Assembly: GCF_000214215.1 (NCBI RefSeq)
Contig: NC_015559.1
Coordinates: forward strand, 3,273,001-3,337,000
DNA length: 64,000 nt
DNA from: Marinomonas posidonica IVIA-Po-181
Lineage (GTDB): Bacteria > Pseudomonadota > Gammaproteobacteria > Pseudomonadales > Marinomonadaceae
Direction: 5' to 3'
A program made the position numbers and the translations under genes. Under the pieces are notes generated by a model, which was not told the DNA's origin, ran no database searches, and worked only from the letters and a program-made list of their open reading frames with translations. Shown here piece after piece: positions 1-9,528 of this stretch. Numbering within the stretch: the first letter of the stretch is position 1; every line of letters begins with the position of its first letter.

Positions 1-167
1 GTTAACTAGAATATGTACTTAAAAGTAAGAACAGAAGGTGATTAACATCGCATAAGGCGAAAAGCGAACTGGCTTTATATAACCTGAAACTTCCTCTAAA
101 ACGTCATCATTCCCACCTAAATTAGATATAAAAATGTCCCTTTAGAATGTAGTAAAATAGGTATCAC

Positions 168-1781
168 ATGAATAATCTATCAATGAGAGCAAAATTTATA
201 GCGCTTGTAAGTTCCATCATTATCGTGTTCTTAGTGGCATTGAGCGTAATGAAGTCGAAAAGTACTGACTTGGTAGACAGCTTCGACCGCTTTTATAGTG
301 AAAGCCACGCCACTTCATTAAATTTGGAGCTCATTAAAGAAGCTCAAGTAAGCATTATGGTTAATGTAAGAGGTTTACAAGTTGCCTATCTACTGTCTTT
401 AGATAAACAAACCCCACCCTACTTAGAAGCCATTTCGGAAGGTTACAACAAGACCCCTGGATTATTTTCAAACTTGAACGAAGGCTTTAATGGCGATACG
501 AGTGTCTTGAAAAAACTGCAGGACTTGACCGAAGATTTTAAATACAAGACACAAAATTTTGTCAAAGCGATGCAAAATTCGGATAACCACAAAGCGCCAT
601 TTCCAGTGTTTTCTGCTTTTATCACGTCTTACAAGACGCTGATGGCGTATTTTTCTGATTTGACTGAACAAAACCACTTAGAGGTTTTAAAAGCCAAGCA
701 GGAAACTGAAACGCTTGTATCTGAAATAGAATTTAATTTCTGGGGCGCAATTCTCATTGCCTTAAGTGTTTCGTTAACACTGGGCTACATTATTTCAAAT
801 AATATTGTGAATGGAATCCGCAATGTTCGAAGCGCCGCACAAAGTATGGCTGAAGGGCATTTGAATAAGCCTATCGCAGTCTCGGGCAACGATGAAATTT
901 CAGATTTGGGCAACGCGATCAATGTGACAACTCAAAATCTACGTACTGTGATCAACAACGTATTGAGTTCAGTTAATACTGTTAACGAAAACAGCCAAGG
1001 TGTACTTAAGGCCAACAACGATGTTGCGGAGTGCTCACTGGAAATTATGGAGAACACTGAACAGGTTGTTGTTGCTCTTGATCAGATGTCAGCCAATAAC
1101 CACACCATTTCTGACAATACACAGCAGTCTGCGGTAGCCGCCAATGAAATTCGCAAAGTGGCACAAACCAGTCTATCAGCCGCACAAAACACGCTAAACG
1201 CCATTAATGATTTAGTTGCTGCTTTAAAAGAAACCAACGGCGTTGTCAGTGAACTTCGTAATGAAACTAATAATATTGAGACGATTCTTGGTGTCATACG
1301 AGGAATTGCAGAGCAGACGAATCTGCTTGCATTAAATGCCGCAATTGAAGCAGCACGAGCAGGTGAAAGTGGGCGAGGTTTCGCAGTCGTCGCTGACGAG
1401 GTAAGAGGCTTGGCTCAACGTTCCCAAGACAGCGTTAATGAAATAGAAGCACTGCTACTGAAGCTAAACGACGCCAGCAATCGAGCGGTTAGCCAAATGG
1501 ACAGTAGCCTAGTGCTCGTTGAGTCCTCTCACGATCAAGTCGCACAAGGCAATGAACTAACGAGCAATATACTGGAGCGAATTGAAGGCATTTCTGATCA
1601 AACTCAGCAGATTGCGTCCTCCGCAGCGGAACAGATTTCTGTGTCAGAAAACATCAATAGAAAAATGCACTCTGTTCGCGATCTAACGCAGCACAATGCA
1701 GAAATCGCAAAAAGCTCAGGTGTAGACATGGCCGAAAGCAGTGTCGATGTACAGCAGCAGCTTAGCTTCTTTAAGCTCTAA
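168..1781 (+). CDS. Methyl-accepting chemotaxis protein
   Basis: Membrane chemoreceptor that passes ligand binding to a CheA/CheW array. A short cytoplasmic start is followed by a membrane segment at about residues 10-27, a periplasmic four-helix-type sensor region of roughly 160 residues, a second membrane segment near residues 190-212, a HAMP linker, and a long coiled-coil signalling domain. The highly conserved hairpin tip, with the core [19 protein letters not shown], lies near residues 380-400, which fixes the family. Length (537 aa) is normal. The ligand cannot be read from the sensor region. It is monocistronic and converges with ilvY; no che genes are nearby. The ATG is preceded only by weak Shine-Dalgarno-like sequence. 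Confidence 0.93.
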   Translation: MNNLSMRAKFIALVSSIIIVFLVALSVMKSKSTDLVDSFDRFYSESHATSLNLELIKEAQVSIMVNVRGLQVAYLLSLDKQTPPYLEAISEGYNKTPGLFSNLNEGFNGDTSVLKKLQDLTEDFKYKTQNFVKAMQNSDNHKAPFPVFSAFITSYKTLMAYFSDLTEQNHLEVLKAKQETETLVSEIEFNFWGAILIALSVSLTLGYIISNNIVNGIRNVRSAAQSMAEGHLNKPIAVSGNDEISDLGNAINVTTQNLRTVINNVLSSVNTVNENSQGVLKANNDVAECSLEIMENTEQVVVALDQMSANNHTISDNTQQSAVAANEIRKVAQTSLSAAQNTLNAINDLVAALKETNGVVSELRNETNNIETILGVIRGIAEQTNLLALNAAIEAARAGESGRGFAVVADEVRGLAQRSQDSVNEIEALLLKLNDASNRAVSQMDSSLVLVESSHDQVAQGNELTSNILERIEGISDQTQQIASSAAEQISVSENINRKMHSVRDLTQHNAEIAKSSGVDMAESSVDVQQQLSFFKL

Positions 1782-1799
1782 TCGTTGCGCTATCCATAC

Positions 1800-1848
1800 T
1801 CGTATTCACACCTAAAGTAGTTAATAACAAGTGAAGGTGTGAATACGA
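1800..1848. repeat. 14-bp perfect inverted repeat between convergent genes
   Basis: The arms TCGTATTCACACCT (1800-1813) and AGGTGTGAATACGA (1835-1848) are perfectly complementary with a 21-nt spacer. It sits between the convergent chemoreceptor gene and ilvY. No T-run follows either arm, so it is not a canonical intrinsic terminator, though it could stop or stabilise both transcripts. Confidence 0.6.
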
Positions 1849-1909
1849 CTTCTGATTTCAGTTATACCTTTCTCTTTCTCCTTAACGCCCGATTTACCTG
1901 AATTGGGCT

Positions 1910-2797
1910 CTATTTACTGGTCATTAGGCTCCAAAACGCCTCGACCATCGGGTTCTTTAGGCTCTTGTTAAGAGTGAATAAGCCAATGTCGTACGGAGCG
2001 AGCTCTGGCTGAACATCCCACACTTGCACACGCTCTTTTAAGGGGCTGTTGTCCAGTACGATGCTGGGCACAACTCCTACACCAAACCCCAAACTCACCA
2101 TACTAACGATGGCCTCATTACCGGCAACCTGCGCATAAATAGTCGGGGAGATGTCTTGTTTACGAAACCATTGATCAATACTGTTTCTTGATACACCCGC
2201 TTCCGAGAGGATCATCGGAACTTTGCTCCATTGATCGGCTGTCTCAGGCGGCTGGGCCGGAACACTGGGCAAATGCTGTTCCACAGGCGCAATGAAAACG
2301 AGTGGCGATATCGTGATGGGCTTGAAGGCCAAGTTGCGCGCGACGGAAGTAGGGTGTGCAGCAATGGTAATGTCTTCTTTACCGTCTAAAATTCGGGCAA
2401 TGGCTTCATCTGGGTCGCCGGTGTGAAGCTTAATTTCAATGCCCGGATGCACTTGTCGAAACTGATTTAGCAGTTCAAACAAAAAGCTGTAACTGGCCGT
2501 TACCGAGCAGTATATACTGATCTCTCCATACAACTGATCAGAATTGTCCGTCAACTCATGACGAATCAAACGCCACTGACTACTGGCATCACGCGCATAA
2601 CGAAGAAATTTTTTCCCCTCTTGCGTCAATGCCACCGTACGATTGTCACGGGTAAATAACGCAACTCCGACCTCTTCTTCAAGCTGACGAATATTACGAG
2701 ACAAGGCTGAGATACTGATATTACATTCATCACTAGCTCGGCCAAAATGCAGACTTTCGGCCAACGCGAGGAAATGTTTGATGGCTTTAATGTTCAA
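1910..2797 (-). CDS. ilvY: LysR-type regulator IlvY
   Basis: Activator of the acetohydroxyacid isomeroreductase gene; in E. coli it responds to acetolactate/acetohydroxybutyrate. The N-terminal winged helix-turn-helix (about residues 1-60) includes the E. coli-like stretches LAESLHFGRAS and FTRDNRTVALT. The effector domain carries CSVTASYS and a C-terminal VEAFW motif, both typical of IlvY. At 295 aa it has the usual length. It is divergently transcribed from ilvC with a 218-bp shared control region, the arrangement expected for this pair. I chose the ATG at 2797 because it gives the canonical LysR start. Confidence 0.93.
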   Translation of the reverse strand: MNIKAIKHFLALAESLHFGRASDECNISISALSRNIRQLEEEVGVALFTRDNRTVALTQEGKKFLRYARDASSQWRLIRHELTDNSDQLYGEISIYCSVTASYSFLFELLNQFRQVHPGIEIKLHTGDPDEAIARILDGKEDITIAAHPTSVARNLAFKPITISPLVFIAPVEQHLPSVPAQPPETADQWSKVPMILSEAGVSRNSIDQWFRKQDISPTIYAQVAGNEAIVSMVSLGFGVGVVPSIVLDNSPLKERVQVWDVQPELAPYDIGLFTLNKSLKNPMVEAFWSLMTSK

Positions 2798-2846
2798 TTT
2801 AGCTCACGCCTTAAGAGATTGTTGAAAGCACCATCATACAGTCATG

Positions 2847-2875
2847 TTGCAAAAAATGGGATACTGTATTGCAAA
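2847..2875. promoter_or_regulatory. Candidate IlvY operator in the ilvY-ilvC spacer
   Basis: The heptamer TTGCAAA occurs twice (2847-2853 and 2869-2875), 22 bp apart, so both face the same side of the helix. A short palindrome, ATACTGTAT (2861-2869), lies between. LysR-type proteins usually bind as tetramers to such spaced elements between divergent genes. The assignment rests on position and spacing and not on a known Marinomonas consensus. Confidence 0.35.
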
Positions 2876-3015
2876 TATATCAATTTACGAAAAGGTATGG
2901 ATCCATTACAGTAGCCTCCATCGGTTACCAACCTATTTTCTCCTTGGTAACACTACTTTCATATTCGTGTGTCTTGATCACGGATATCAACACAATAACT
3001 TAGGAAAGGCTTATC

Positions 3016-4488
3016 ATGGCTAACTATTTCAATACTTTGCCGCTTCGCGAGCAATTAGAACAACTAGGCAAATGTCGTTTCATGGACAGCTCTGAATTTG
3101 CTGACGGCGTAGACGCGCTTAAAGGCAAAAAAATGGTTGTTATCGGTTGTGGCGCACAAGGCCTTAACCAAGGTTTGAACCTACGTGATTCTGGTCTAGA
3201 CGTGTCTTATGCATTGCGCCCTGAAGCGATCGCTCAAAAACGTCAGTCATGGAAAAACGCCACTGAAAACGGTTTTGTTGTTGGTACATATGAAGACCTA
3301 ATTCCAACCGCAGACGTTGTATTGAACCTAACGCCTGATAAGCAACACACTCCAGTTGTGAAAGCCGTTATGCCTCTTATGAAAGAAGGCGCTTGCCTAT
3401 CTTACTCTCACGGTTTCAACATCGTGGAAGAAGGTATGCAAATCCGTGAAGACCTTACCGTAATCATGGTGGCTCCTAAATGCCCAGGTTCTGAAGTACG
3501 TGCTGAATACGTTCGTGGTTTCGGTGTACCAACGCTGATCGCTGTACACGAAGACAACGACCCTAAAGGTGAAGGTCTTGCTCTAGCTAAAGCATACGCT
3601 GTAGGTACTGGCGGTCACAAAGCAGGCGTTCTAATGTCTTCTTTCATCGCAGAAGTGAAATCTGACCTTATGGGTGAGCAAACTATCCTTTGTGGTATGT
3701 TGCAAACTGGCTCTATCCTTTGCTTCGACAAAATGGTTGAAGAAGGCATCGACGCAGGTTATGCCTCTAAGTTGATCCAATACGGTTGGGAAACGGTTAC
3801 AGAAGCCTTGAAATACGGCGGCGTGACTAACATGCTAGATCGTCTTTCTAACCCAGCTAAGATCAAAGCATTCGATCTTTCTGAAGAGCTTAAAGTGATC
3901 ATGCGCCCTCTATACAACAAGCACCAAGATGACATCATCAACGGTACTTTCTCTCGCGTTATGATGGAAGATTGGGCGAACGATGATAAGAACCTTCTAG
4001 GCTGGCGCGCAGAAACGGCTGAGACCAACTTCGAGAAAACACCAGCGGGTGACGTTGAAATTTCTGAGCAAGAATTCTTCGATAACGGCATCTTGATGGT
4101 TGCTATGGTGAAAGCCGGTGTTGAACTAGCATTCGAAACTATGACGGCAGCCGGTATCATCGCTGAATCGGCATACTACGAATCTCTACACGAAACACCA
4201 CTGATCGCGAACACAATCGCTCGTAAGAAACTTTACGAAATGAACGCGACAATCTCTGACACGGCAGAATACGGTTGCTACCTATACAACCACGCTTGCC
4301 TACCTTTGCTAGGTGACTTCATGAAAGACATCAAGACTGACGTAATCGGTAAAGGTCTAGATCTTGAAGATACTGGTGTAGACAACGCTCGTCTAATCGA
4401 AGTAAATGAAGCGCTACGTAGCCATCCAGTAGAAGCCATCGGTGGTATTTTACGTGGTCACATGGCGGACATGAAAAAAATCGTATAA
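3016..4488 (+). CDS. ilvC: Ketol-acid reductoisomerase (class II)
   Basis: NADPH- and Mg-dependent isomeroreductase converting 2-acetolactate to 2,3-dihydroxyisovalerate (and the isoleucine counterpart) in branched-chain amino acid synthesis. The length of 490 aa identifies the long class II form with a duplicated C-terminal knotted domain, as in E. coli. The Rossmann motif [12 protein letters not shown] lies near residues 42-53, followed by YALRPEA, which carries the cofactor-specifying arginine. The start follows an AGGAAAGG ribosome site. It is monogenic, divergent from ilvY, and ends at a strong intrinsic terminator. Codon use looks like that of a highly expressed gene. Confidence 0.98.
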   Translation: MANYFNTLPLREQLEQLGKCRFMDSSEFADGVDALKGKKMVVIGCGAQGLNQGLNLRDSGLDVSYALRPEAIAQKRQSWKNATENGFVVGTYEDLIPTADVVLNLTPDKQHTPVVKAVMPLMKEGACLSYSHGFNIVEEGMQIREDLTVIMVAPKCPGSEVRAEYVRGFGVPTLIAVHEDNDPKGEGLALAKAYAVGTGGHKAGVLMSSFIAEVKSDLMGEQTILCGMLQTGSILCFDKMVEEGIDAGYASKLIQYGWETVTEALKYGGVTNMLDRLSNPAKIKAFDLSEELKVIMRPLYNKHQDDIINGTFSRVMMEDWANDDKNLLGWRAETAETNFEKTPAGDVEISEQEFFDNGILMVAMVKAGVELAFETMTAAGIIAESAYYESLHETPLIANTIARKKLYEMNATISDTAEYGCYLYNHACLPLLGDFMKDIKTDVIGKGLDLEDTGVDNARLIEVNEALRSHPVEAIGGILRGHMADMKKIV

Positions 4489-4540
4489 GTCGATTGTTGC
4501 GATCATAACATCGCATATTAACGACACATAACGTCAAAAA

Positions 4541-4577
4541 GCCGAGATTATTTATAGAAATACATCTCGGCTTTTTT
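4541..4577 (+). terminator. Intrinsic terminator of ilvC
   Basis: Stem GCCGAGAT (4541-4548) pairs with ATCTCGGC (4564-4571), followed by six T. A run of A before the stem may let it also act on the other strand. Confidence 0.88.
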
Positions 4578-4615
4578 GTATGTACTTTAACTCATTTAAT
4601 TTTTGGAAGGCGAAT

Positions 4616-6070
4616 ATGGACTCCAACATTCATTTAAACCAGCTCACCGTCGACTTTAATGAAGACTTTGAACTGAATGACATTCATTGGACCATACAAG
4701 CCAACCAACATTGGGTCATTACTGGATCGAATGGCTCAGGCAAGTCAGCGCTGGCTGCGATACTCGCAGGTATTGGGGACATTAAACATGGCGCCATAAC
4801 AGGTCTACCCAAACGCCCAGCTATCGTGTCTTTTGAGACCCAAGCCGAACTCATTGCGCGTGAATTAAAAAAAGACGATGCCGACATCATGGATGTGATT
4901 TCAGAAGGGACACCGGTTCATGAAATCCTCTTTGAAAACTGCCGAGATGTCGATTTAGCAAACGATTTGATTGAAAAGTTCGGTCTTAGAGAATTACAAG
5001 AGCGCGCTTTTCGTAAGTTGTCTACCGGTGAGACACGCAAGGTCATGTTGATTCGCGCTCTTTGCAGCCAACCCGACCTACTGATTTTAGACGAACCATT
5101 TGATGGTCTAGACGCCAACACACTAAGCATGCTGCAAAATCATCTCTCATCCATCATTAACACCACACCAATGGTGTTGGTATTAAATCGTTTTGATGAA
5201 ATGCCTGACTTCATCACCCATGTGGCCTACATGGAAAAGTCTCACAACGATGGCCATATCGACTCTGGTCGTCTGGCATTAACCATTGATAAAGAAGACA
5301 AGACTGCTTTCGAAGAACTCGCTCAACTGTTCCATTTAAAGACCACCAAGCTAACCATCCCAGACATTGACGCGGCGAACCAACTGCCAGAGCTTGATTC
5401 AGACCAACCGCTTGTCAGACTCACAGACATCACCATCAAATACGATGACACGGTTATTGTCGATAAGCTCAATTGGACGATTGAGAAAGGCCAGCATTGG
5501 CAACTTAGCGGCCCAAATGGCAGTGGCAAAACTGGCGTGCTATCACTGATTACCGGTGATCACCCTCAATGTTATGTGAATGATATTTTCGTCTTCGGTT
5601 TCCAACGAGGTAACGGCGAAAGCATCTGGCAGATTAAACAATTCATTGGTTACGTCTCGACATCACTACAATGGGAATACCGTGTCAGCACCAGTTGTCG
5701 AAATGTCATTATTTCTGGGCTTCACGACAGCATCGGCATGTATACAAAAGCCAGCGATGGCCAAAAGAAAATTGCCGACACCTGGTTGTCTCTACTCGGC
5801 ATGAGTGATCGAGCGGATCAGCCTTTTAACAAGTTATCCTACGGCGACCAACGTTTGTTACTTATTGCCCGCGCCATGGTCAAACATCCACCACTATTGA
5901 TTCTTGATGAACCCTGCCTTGGTCTGGACGACATGAACCGTCAATTGGTATTAGCCTTGATCGAAAAAATCTGCGCTGGTTCAGAAACCACCGTACTGTA
6001 CGTCAATCATCACGCGGAAGATAAAATCAAAGGCATAGAGAATTATTTGGCATTAAAGAAACACAGCTAA
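4616..6070 (+). CDS. modF: ModF-like duplicated ABC ATPase
   Basis: Cytoplasmic protein with two fused ABC ATPase domains and no membrane part, homologous to E. coli ModF (once called PhrA). In the first half the Walker A is GSNGSGKSA and the signature LSTGETRK; in the second the Walker A is GPNGSGKTG and the signature LSYGDQRL. Each half has an ILDEP Walker B. E. coli-like stretches such as VLVLNRFDE and RVST support the name. I chose the ATG at 4616, behind GGAAGG, over an in-frame ATG at 4580 that lies against the ilvC terminator. This gives 484 aa, the family length. No modABC transporter is next to it, so any molybdate link is by homology only. Confidence 0.87.
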   Translation: MDSNIHLNQLTVDFNEDFELNDIHWTIQANQHWVITGSNGSGKSALAAILAGIGDIKHGAITGLPKRPAIVSFETQAELIARELKKDDADIMDVISEGTPVHEILFENCRDVDLANDLIEKFGLRELQERAFRKLSTGETRKVMLIRALCSQPDLLILDEPFDGLDANTLSMLQNHLSSIINTTPMVLVLNRFDEMPDFITHVAYMEKSHNDGHIDSGRLALTIDKEDKTAFEELAQLFHLKTTKLTIPDIDAANQLPELDSDQPLVRLTDITIKYDDTVIVDKLNWTIEKGQHWQLSGPNGSGKTGVLSLITGDHPQCYVNDIFVFGFQRGNGESIWQIKQFIGYVSTSLQWEYRVSTSCRNVIISGLHDSIGMYTKASDGQKKIADTWLSLLGMSDRADQPFNKLSYGDQRLLLIARAMVKHPPLLILDEPCLGLDDMNRQLVLALIEKICAGSETTVLYVNHHAEDKIKGIENYLALKKHS

Positions 6071-6091
6071 CCTTGCCTTATAAAACAAAAA

Positions 6092-6116
6092 AGCCAACTC
6101 ATTGAGTTGGCTTTTT
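6092..6116. terminator. Bidirectional terminator between modF and thiI
   Basis: AGCCAACTCA (6092-6101) and TGAGTTGGCT (6103-6112) are self-complementary. A-rich sequence lies on the left and T-rich on the right, so it can terminate the two convergent transcripts. Confidence 0.85.
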
Positions 6117-6132
6117 CAATCAAGGAAGAGGT

Positions 6133-7584
6133 TTAAGGAAGGTAAATCCCCACATTGGTATACCCTTTCCCTAACAAGTAAGACGCATGAATTCGGCTCA
6201 TTACGCCTTTGCCACAATAGAATAAGTGGGTAGTATCCGCAGGCATGTCAGCCCATCCCGACTCCAGTGCAAAGAAAGGAATGGCTTTAACTGGACGACC
6301 ACTGACCTTTAACGGTTTTCTTTCTGCCTCATCAGGATGTCGAATGTCTATGATAACTTCATCGCCTACCGGCATACGTACCACTGGCACTTCACCTTGG
6401 TACTGTTTCTCAACATCGTCCATCACATTTTGAATCGACATCACTCTAGCGTCTTCAACCGCCTTTTCTAGCACTGCGAAATCAAATTTGCCTTCTTCTC
6501 GTTCAATGCGATGCATCTTGGCTCGCGTGGTCGGCTTGACAGAAATTACACCACAAAACTCCGGCATACTGGCTGCAAAAGGAGCTGTCCCTATCTCAAT
6601 CGCTTTATTTATGATTTCTTGTTTATTAGACGTGATAAGAGGACGAATAACCAATTCATCCGTTACTTGATCAATGACTTTTAAATTAATCAAGGTTTGA
6701 CTGGAAACCTGCGCGACACTTTCACCCGTTACCAAGGCTTTGGCCCCAACGCCTTCCATGACTTCTGACGCCGCTCTTAGCATCATACGTTTCAGTACCA
6801 CACCCATTTCGGAATTATCGACCTTAGTCAGAATCTCACCAACAACCGCTTCGAAAGGAATGGTAATGAACTTAACATTCAATGAGGATCCGTATTTTTC
6901 CCAAATGTAATTCGACACTTGCTTCACACCAATTTCATGGGCATCACCGCCAAGATTAAAAAAGCAAAAATGCGTTTTCAATCCGCGACTCATTGTAAGA
7001 TATGAACTCACGGTTGAATCAAAGCCACCAGAGATGAGTGATAAAACAGAATCCTGCGACCCTAATGGATAACCACCGAGACCTTCCACTCGTTGCTCAA
7101 TGATCCAGACACGGTCATCGCGAATATCAATTGGGACTAACACATCTGGATTTTTTAAGCGCACACCCAATGCACCACTTTTGGCCTTTAGACATCCGCC
7201 AATATAACGCTCAGCTTCAACAGAAGAGAAATCATGCTTACCAACACGCTTGACCCTCACCGCAAACACCGCATCTTTTAAATCCGCTTCATAGGAGGAT
7301 AAAGCTTCATCGACTATGTTATCCAAAGTCGTGAGCGGAAACTCTCTGACAAATTGGAAGTGAGCAATACCAGCGACTCGAGAAAGCGCATCGGTGAAAT
7401 CCTCACGTAACTCATCGCGATTAGACAATACTTCGATGAAATCCCAGTTTCCCGCGACCACCACCTCCGAGTCATATTTCTTTAACACCAACTTGAGATT
7501 ATGTCTTAACTGTTTGATAAAGGCTTTTCTGACAGGACGACTTTTGATGGTGATTTCAGGGAAGAACTTAACGATAAATTTCAT
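6133..7584 (-). CDS. thiI: tRNA 4-thiouridine synthase / thiazole sulfur carrier ThiI
   Basis: Adds sulfur to U8 of tRNA and, in enteric bacteria, takes part in sulfur transfer for the thiamine thiazole. Domain order is an N-terminal ferredoxin-like/THUMP region (about residues 1-165), a PP-loop adenylating domain with SGGFDST near residue 184, and a C-terminal rhodanese domain ending in YCGKGVMSR. That motif holds the catalytic persulfide cysteine of the enteric type. The 483 aa match the long, rhodanese-containing form. The gene is monocistronic, divergent from glnA and convergent with modF. Confidence 0.95.
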   Translation of the reverse strand: MKFIVKFFPEITIKSRPVRKAFIKQLRHNLKLVLKKYDSEVVVAGNWDFIEVLSNRDELREDFTDALSRVAGIAHFQFVREFPLTTLDNIVDEALSSYEADLKDAVFAVRVKRVGKHDFSSVEAERYIGGCLKAKSGALGVRLKNPDVLVPIDIRDDRVWIIEQRVEGLGGYPLGSQDSVLSLISGGFDSTVSSYLTMSRGLKTHFCFFNLGGDAHEIGVKQVSNYIWEKYGSSLNVKFITIPFEAVVGEILTKVDNSEMGVVLKRMMLRAASEVMEGVGAKALVTGESVAQVSSQTLINLKVIDQVTDELVIRPLITSNKQEIINKAIEIGTAPFAASMPEFCGVISVKPTTRAKMHRIEREEGKFDFAVLEKAVEDARVMSIQNVMDDVEKQYQGEVPVVRMPVGDEVIIDIRHPDEAERKPLKVSGRPVKAIPFFALESGWADMPADTTHLFYCGKGVMSRIHASYLLGKGYTNVGIYLP

Positions 7585-7665
7585 AGAGCTTGCGGGTAAA
7601 ATACCAAGTGGTTAAAAAGAAAGCGCATTATAAAGAAAAGGACAGGGATACGAAAACTTTATATT

Positions 7666-7712
7666 TGCACCAAAAAGAATCACGACATCAATTATTGCAC
7701 CAACACAGTTCA
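7666..7712. promoter_or_regulatory. NtrC enhancer sites upstream of glnA
   Basis: NtrC binds TGCAC-N7-GTGCA. TGCACCAACACAGTTCA (7696-7712) matches nine of the ten defined positions. A weaker site with only a good left half, TGCACCA, starts at 7666. The sites are 30 bp apart and about 140-170 bp upstream of the predicted sigma-54 start, an enteric-like enhancer layout. Confidence 0.6.
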
Positions 7713-7818
7713 TTATGCATATATTATGCTATTTGAGTGGTCATTAATCTGTGCACAAAAAATAACCTATCGTTTTATCTATATGTTTTTTATGGTTTTT
7801 TTTATTCGCACAAACTTC

Positions 7819-7834
7819 TGGCACAGCTTGTGCT
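7819..7834 (+). promoter_or_regulatory. Sigma-54 promoter of glnA
   Basis: TGGCACAGCTTGTGCT has the invariant GG (7820-7821) and GC (7832-7833) exactly 10 nt apart, and the first six bases match the -24 consensus perfectly. Transcription should start near 7845, giving a leader of about 70 nt. The NtrC-like sites upstream support this. Confidence 0.78.
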
Positions 7835-7916
7835 TTATATTGGGGAAATCGTGCTTTGCATTGAAGCACTATCAAACGAAAAGCTATTTTGCTTTAACAA
7901 CGACTGGAGAATAACT

Positions 7917-9323
7917 ATGTCAGACAAGACCCTTGCCTTGATTGCCGAGCATGACGCGAAGTGGGTTGACCTTCGTTTTACTGATTTTAAAGGTAAAGAA
8001 CAGCACGTTTCGATTCCGGCTGTTACTGTTGATGAAGAGTTCTTTGAAAATGGTCAGATGTTTGATGGTTCTTCCATCGCTGGCTGGAAAGGCATTAACG
8101 AATCAGACATGATCATGATGCCACAAGATGACACGGCAATTATTGACCCTTTCACTGAAGAGCCTACGGTTATTGTTCGTTGTAACATCATCGAACCTTC
8201 TACTATGCAAGGTTATGACCGCGATCCACGTTCTGTTGCATTGCGCGCTGAAGAGTTCCTAAAATCAACAGGTCTTGGCGACACGGCTTTCTTTGGTCCA
8301 GAACCAGAATTCTTCGTATTTGACGACGTTCGCTGGAAAGCTGACATGTCTGGTTGTTCTGTAGAAATCAATGCAGAAGAAGCCGCTTGGGCATCTAACT
8401 CTAAAATCGAAGGCGGTAACATGGGTCACCGTCCTACCGTGAAAGGCGGTTACTTCCCAGTACCTCCTGTAGATTCTCATCACGACCTACGTTCTGCAAT
8501 GTGTGGCGCGATGGAAACAATGGGACTAGAAATAGAAGTTCATCACCATGAAGTAGCGACGGCTGGTCAAAACGAAATCGGTGTTAAATTTAACACTATG
8601 GTTAAGAAAGCCGATGAAGTACAAGTACTTAAGTACTGCGTACACAATGTTGCTCACGCTTACGGCAAGACAGCGACTTTCATGCCTAAACCAATCGTTG
8701 GCGACAACGGTTCTGGTATGCACGTTCACCAATCTTTCTGGAAAGATGGCGTTAACCAGTTCGCTGGTGACCAATACGCTGGTCTATCTGAAACAGCGCT
8801 TTACTACATTGGCGGTATCATTAAGCACGCTAAAGCATTGAATGCGTTTACCAACGCTTCAACTAACTCTTACAAGCGTCTTGTTCCTGGTTTTGAAGCG
8901 CCTGTTATGTTGGCTTACTCTGCACGTAACCGCTCTGCTTCTATCCGTATTCCATACGTTGCAAGCCCTAAAGGCAAGCGTATTGAAGCTCGTTTCCCTG
9001 ATCCAACCGCTAACCCATACCTAGCTTTCGCGGCTATGTTGATGGCTGGCCTTGACGGCATCAAAAACAAAATCCACCCAGGCGATGCGGCTGATAAAGA
9101 TCTTTACGACCTTCCAGCAGAAGAAGCATTGGCTATCCCACAAGTGGCTGGCAGCTTAGAAGAAGCGCTTAAGTGTCTAGACGAAGGTCGTGAGTTCTTA
9201 ACTCAAGGCGGCGTATTCTCTGATGACATGATCGATGCTTACATCGAACTGAAAACCGAAGAAGCATTGCGCGTTTCTATGACAACTCACCCTGTAGAAT
9301 TCGATCTTTACTACAGCGTATAA
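7917..9323 (+). CDS. glnA: Glutamine synthetase, type I
   Basis: ATP-dependent formation of glutamine from glutamate and ammonium, the main entry point for scarce nitrogen; a cytoplasmic dodecamer. The frame is open upstream to 7737, but the ATG at 7917 behind CTGGAGA gives 468 aa, the standard length, and starts with MSDKTLALI like relatives. Visible motifs are the N-terminal Asp loop with FDGSSIAGW, the GPEPEFF catalytic motif, [10 protein letters not shown], and the adenylylation tyrosine in [10 protein letters not shown], which predicts control by GlnE. It heads the glnA-ntrB-ntrC block and has its own sigma-54 promoter and terminator. Confidence 0.98.
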   Translation: MSDKTLALIAEHDAKWVDLRFTDFKGKEQHVSIPAVTVDEEFFENGQMFDGSSIAGWKGINESDMIMMPQDDTAIIDPFTEEPTVIVRCNIIEPSTMQGYDRDPRSVALRAEEFLKSTGLGDTAFFGPEPEFFVFDDVRWKADMSGCSVEINAEEAAWASNSKIEGGNMGHRPTVKGGYFPVPPVDSHHDLRSAMCGAMETMGLEIEVHHHEVATAGQNEIGVKFNTMVKKADEVQVLKYCVHNVAHAYGKTATFMPKPIVGDNGSGMHVHQSFWKDGVNQFAGDQYAGLSETALYYIGGIIKHAKALNAFTNASTNSYKRLVPGFEAPVMLAYSARNRSASIRIPYVASPKGKRIEARFPDPTANPYLAFAAMLMAGLDGIKNKIHPGDAADKDLYDLPAEEALAIPQVAGSLEEALKCLDEGREFLTQGGVFSDDMIDAYIELKTEEALRVSMTTHPVEFDLYYSV

Positions 9324-9344
9324 TCCGTCATAATTTCTAATTTA

Positions 9345-9375
9345 AAAGCCCCGACACAGATCGGGGCTTTTTTTT
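9345..9375 (+). terminator. Intrinsic terminator of glnA
   Basis: AAAGCCCCGA (9345-9354) pairs with TCGGGGCTTT (9361-9370) and runs into a T tract. It separates glnA from ntrBC, so the sensor genes need their own promoter. Confidence 0.9.
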
Positions 9376-9419
9376 GCACTAGAAAATTTACCCCTCACTA
9401 AATGCACTACAATAGTGCA
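9375..9419. promoter_or_regulatory. NtrC sites upstream of ntrB
   Basis: TGCACTACAATAGTGCA (9403-9419) is a perfect NtrC palindrome with 7-bp arms and a 3-nt centre. A half-site, TGCACTA, lies at 9375-9381, one arm 28 bp before the other. Together with the sigma-54 element downstream it predicts NtrC autoregulation. Confidence 0.8.
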
Positions 9420-9480
9420 GACATGCCATACATAAAAAATAAAAGACTTGATAAATAAGCGGTTTTGGATTGCCCAATGT

Positions 9481-9496
9481 TGGTTCGTTTTTTGCA
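9481..9496 (+). promoter_or_regulatory. Sigma-54 promoter of ntrBC
   Basis: TGGTTCGTTTTTTGCA matches the consensus TGGCACG-N4-TTGCA at all but two defined positions. GG (9482-9483) and GC (9494-9495) are 10 nt apart. The predicted start is near 9507, about 20 nt before the GTG of ntrB, and the perfect NtrC palindrome lies about 95 bp upstream of it. Confidence 0.8.
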
Positions 9497-9528
9497 GTTA
9501 GATTAATGTCAGAGAAGAGGCGATTAGT

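Noticed and set aside
3759..4160. 133-codon frame antisense to ilvC
   Set aside because: Shadow frame inside a highly conserved gene with strong codon bias.
7737..7916. Open frame 60 codons upstream of glnA in frame
   Set aside because: The ATG at 7917 has a ribosome site and gives the family length, and the upstream part contains the sigma-54 promoter.
8581..8841. 86-codon second frame inside glnA
   Set aside because: Alternative-frame shadow of glnA.
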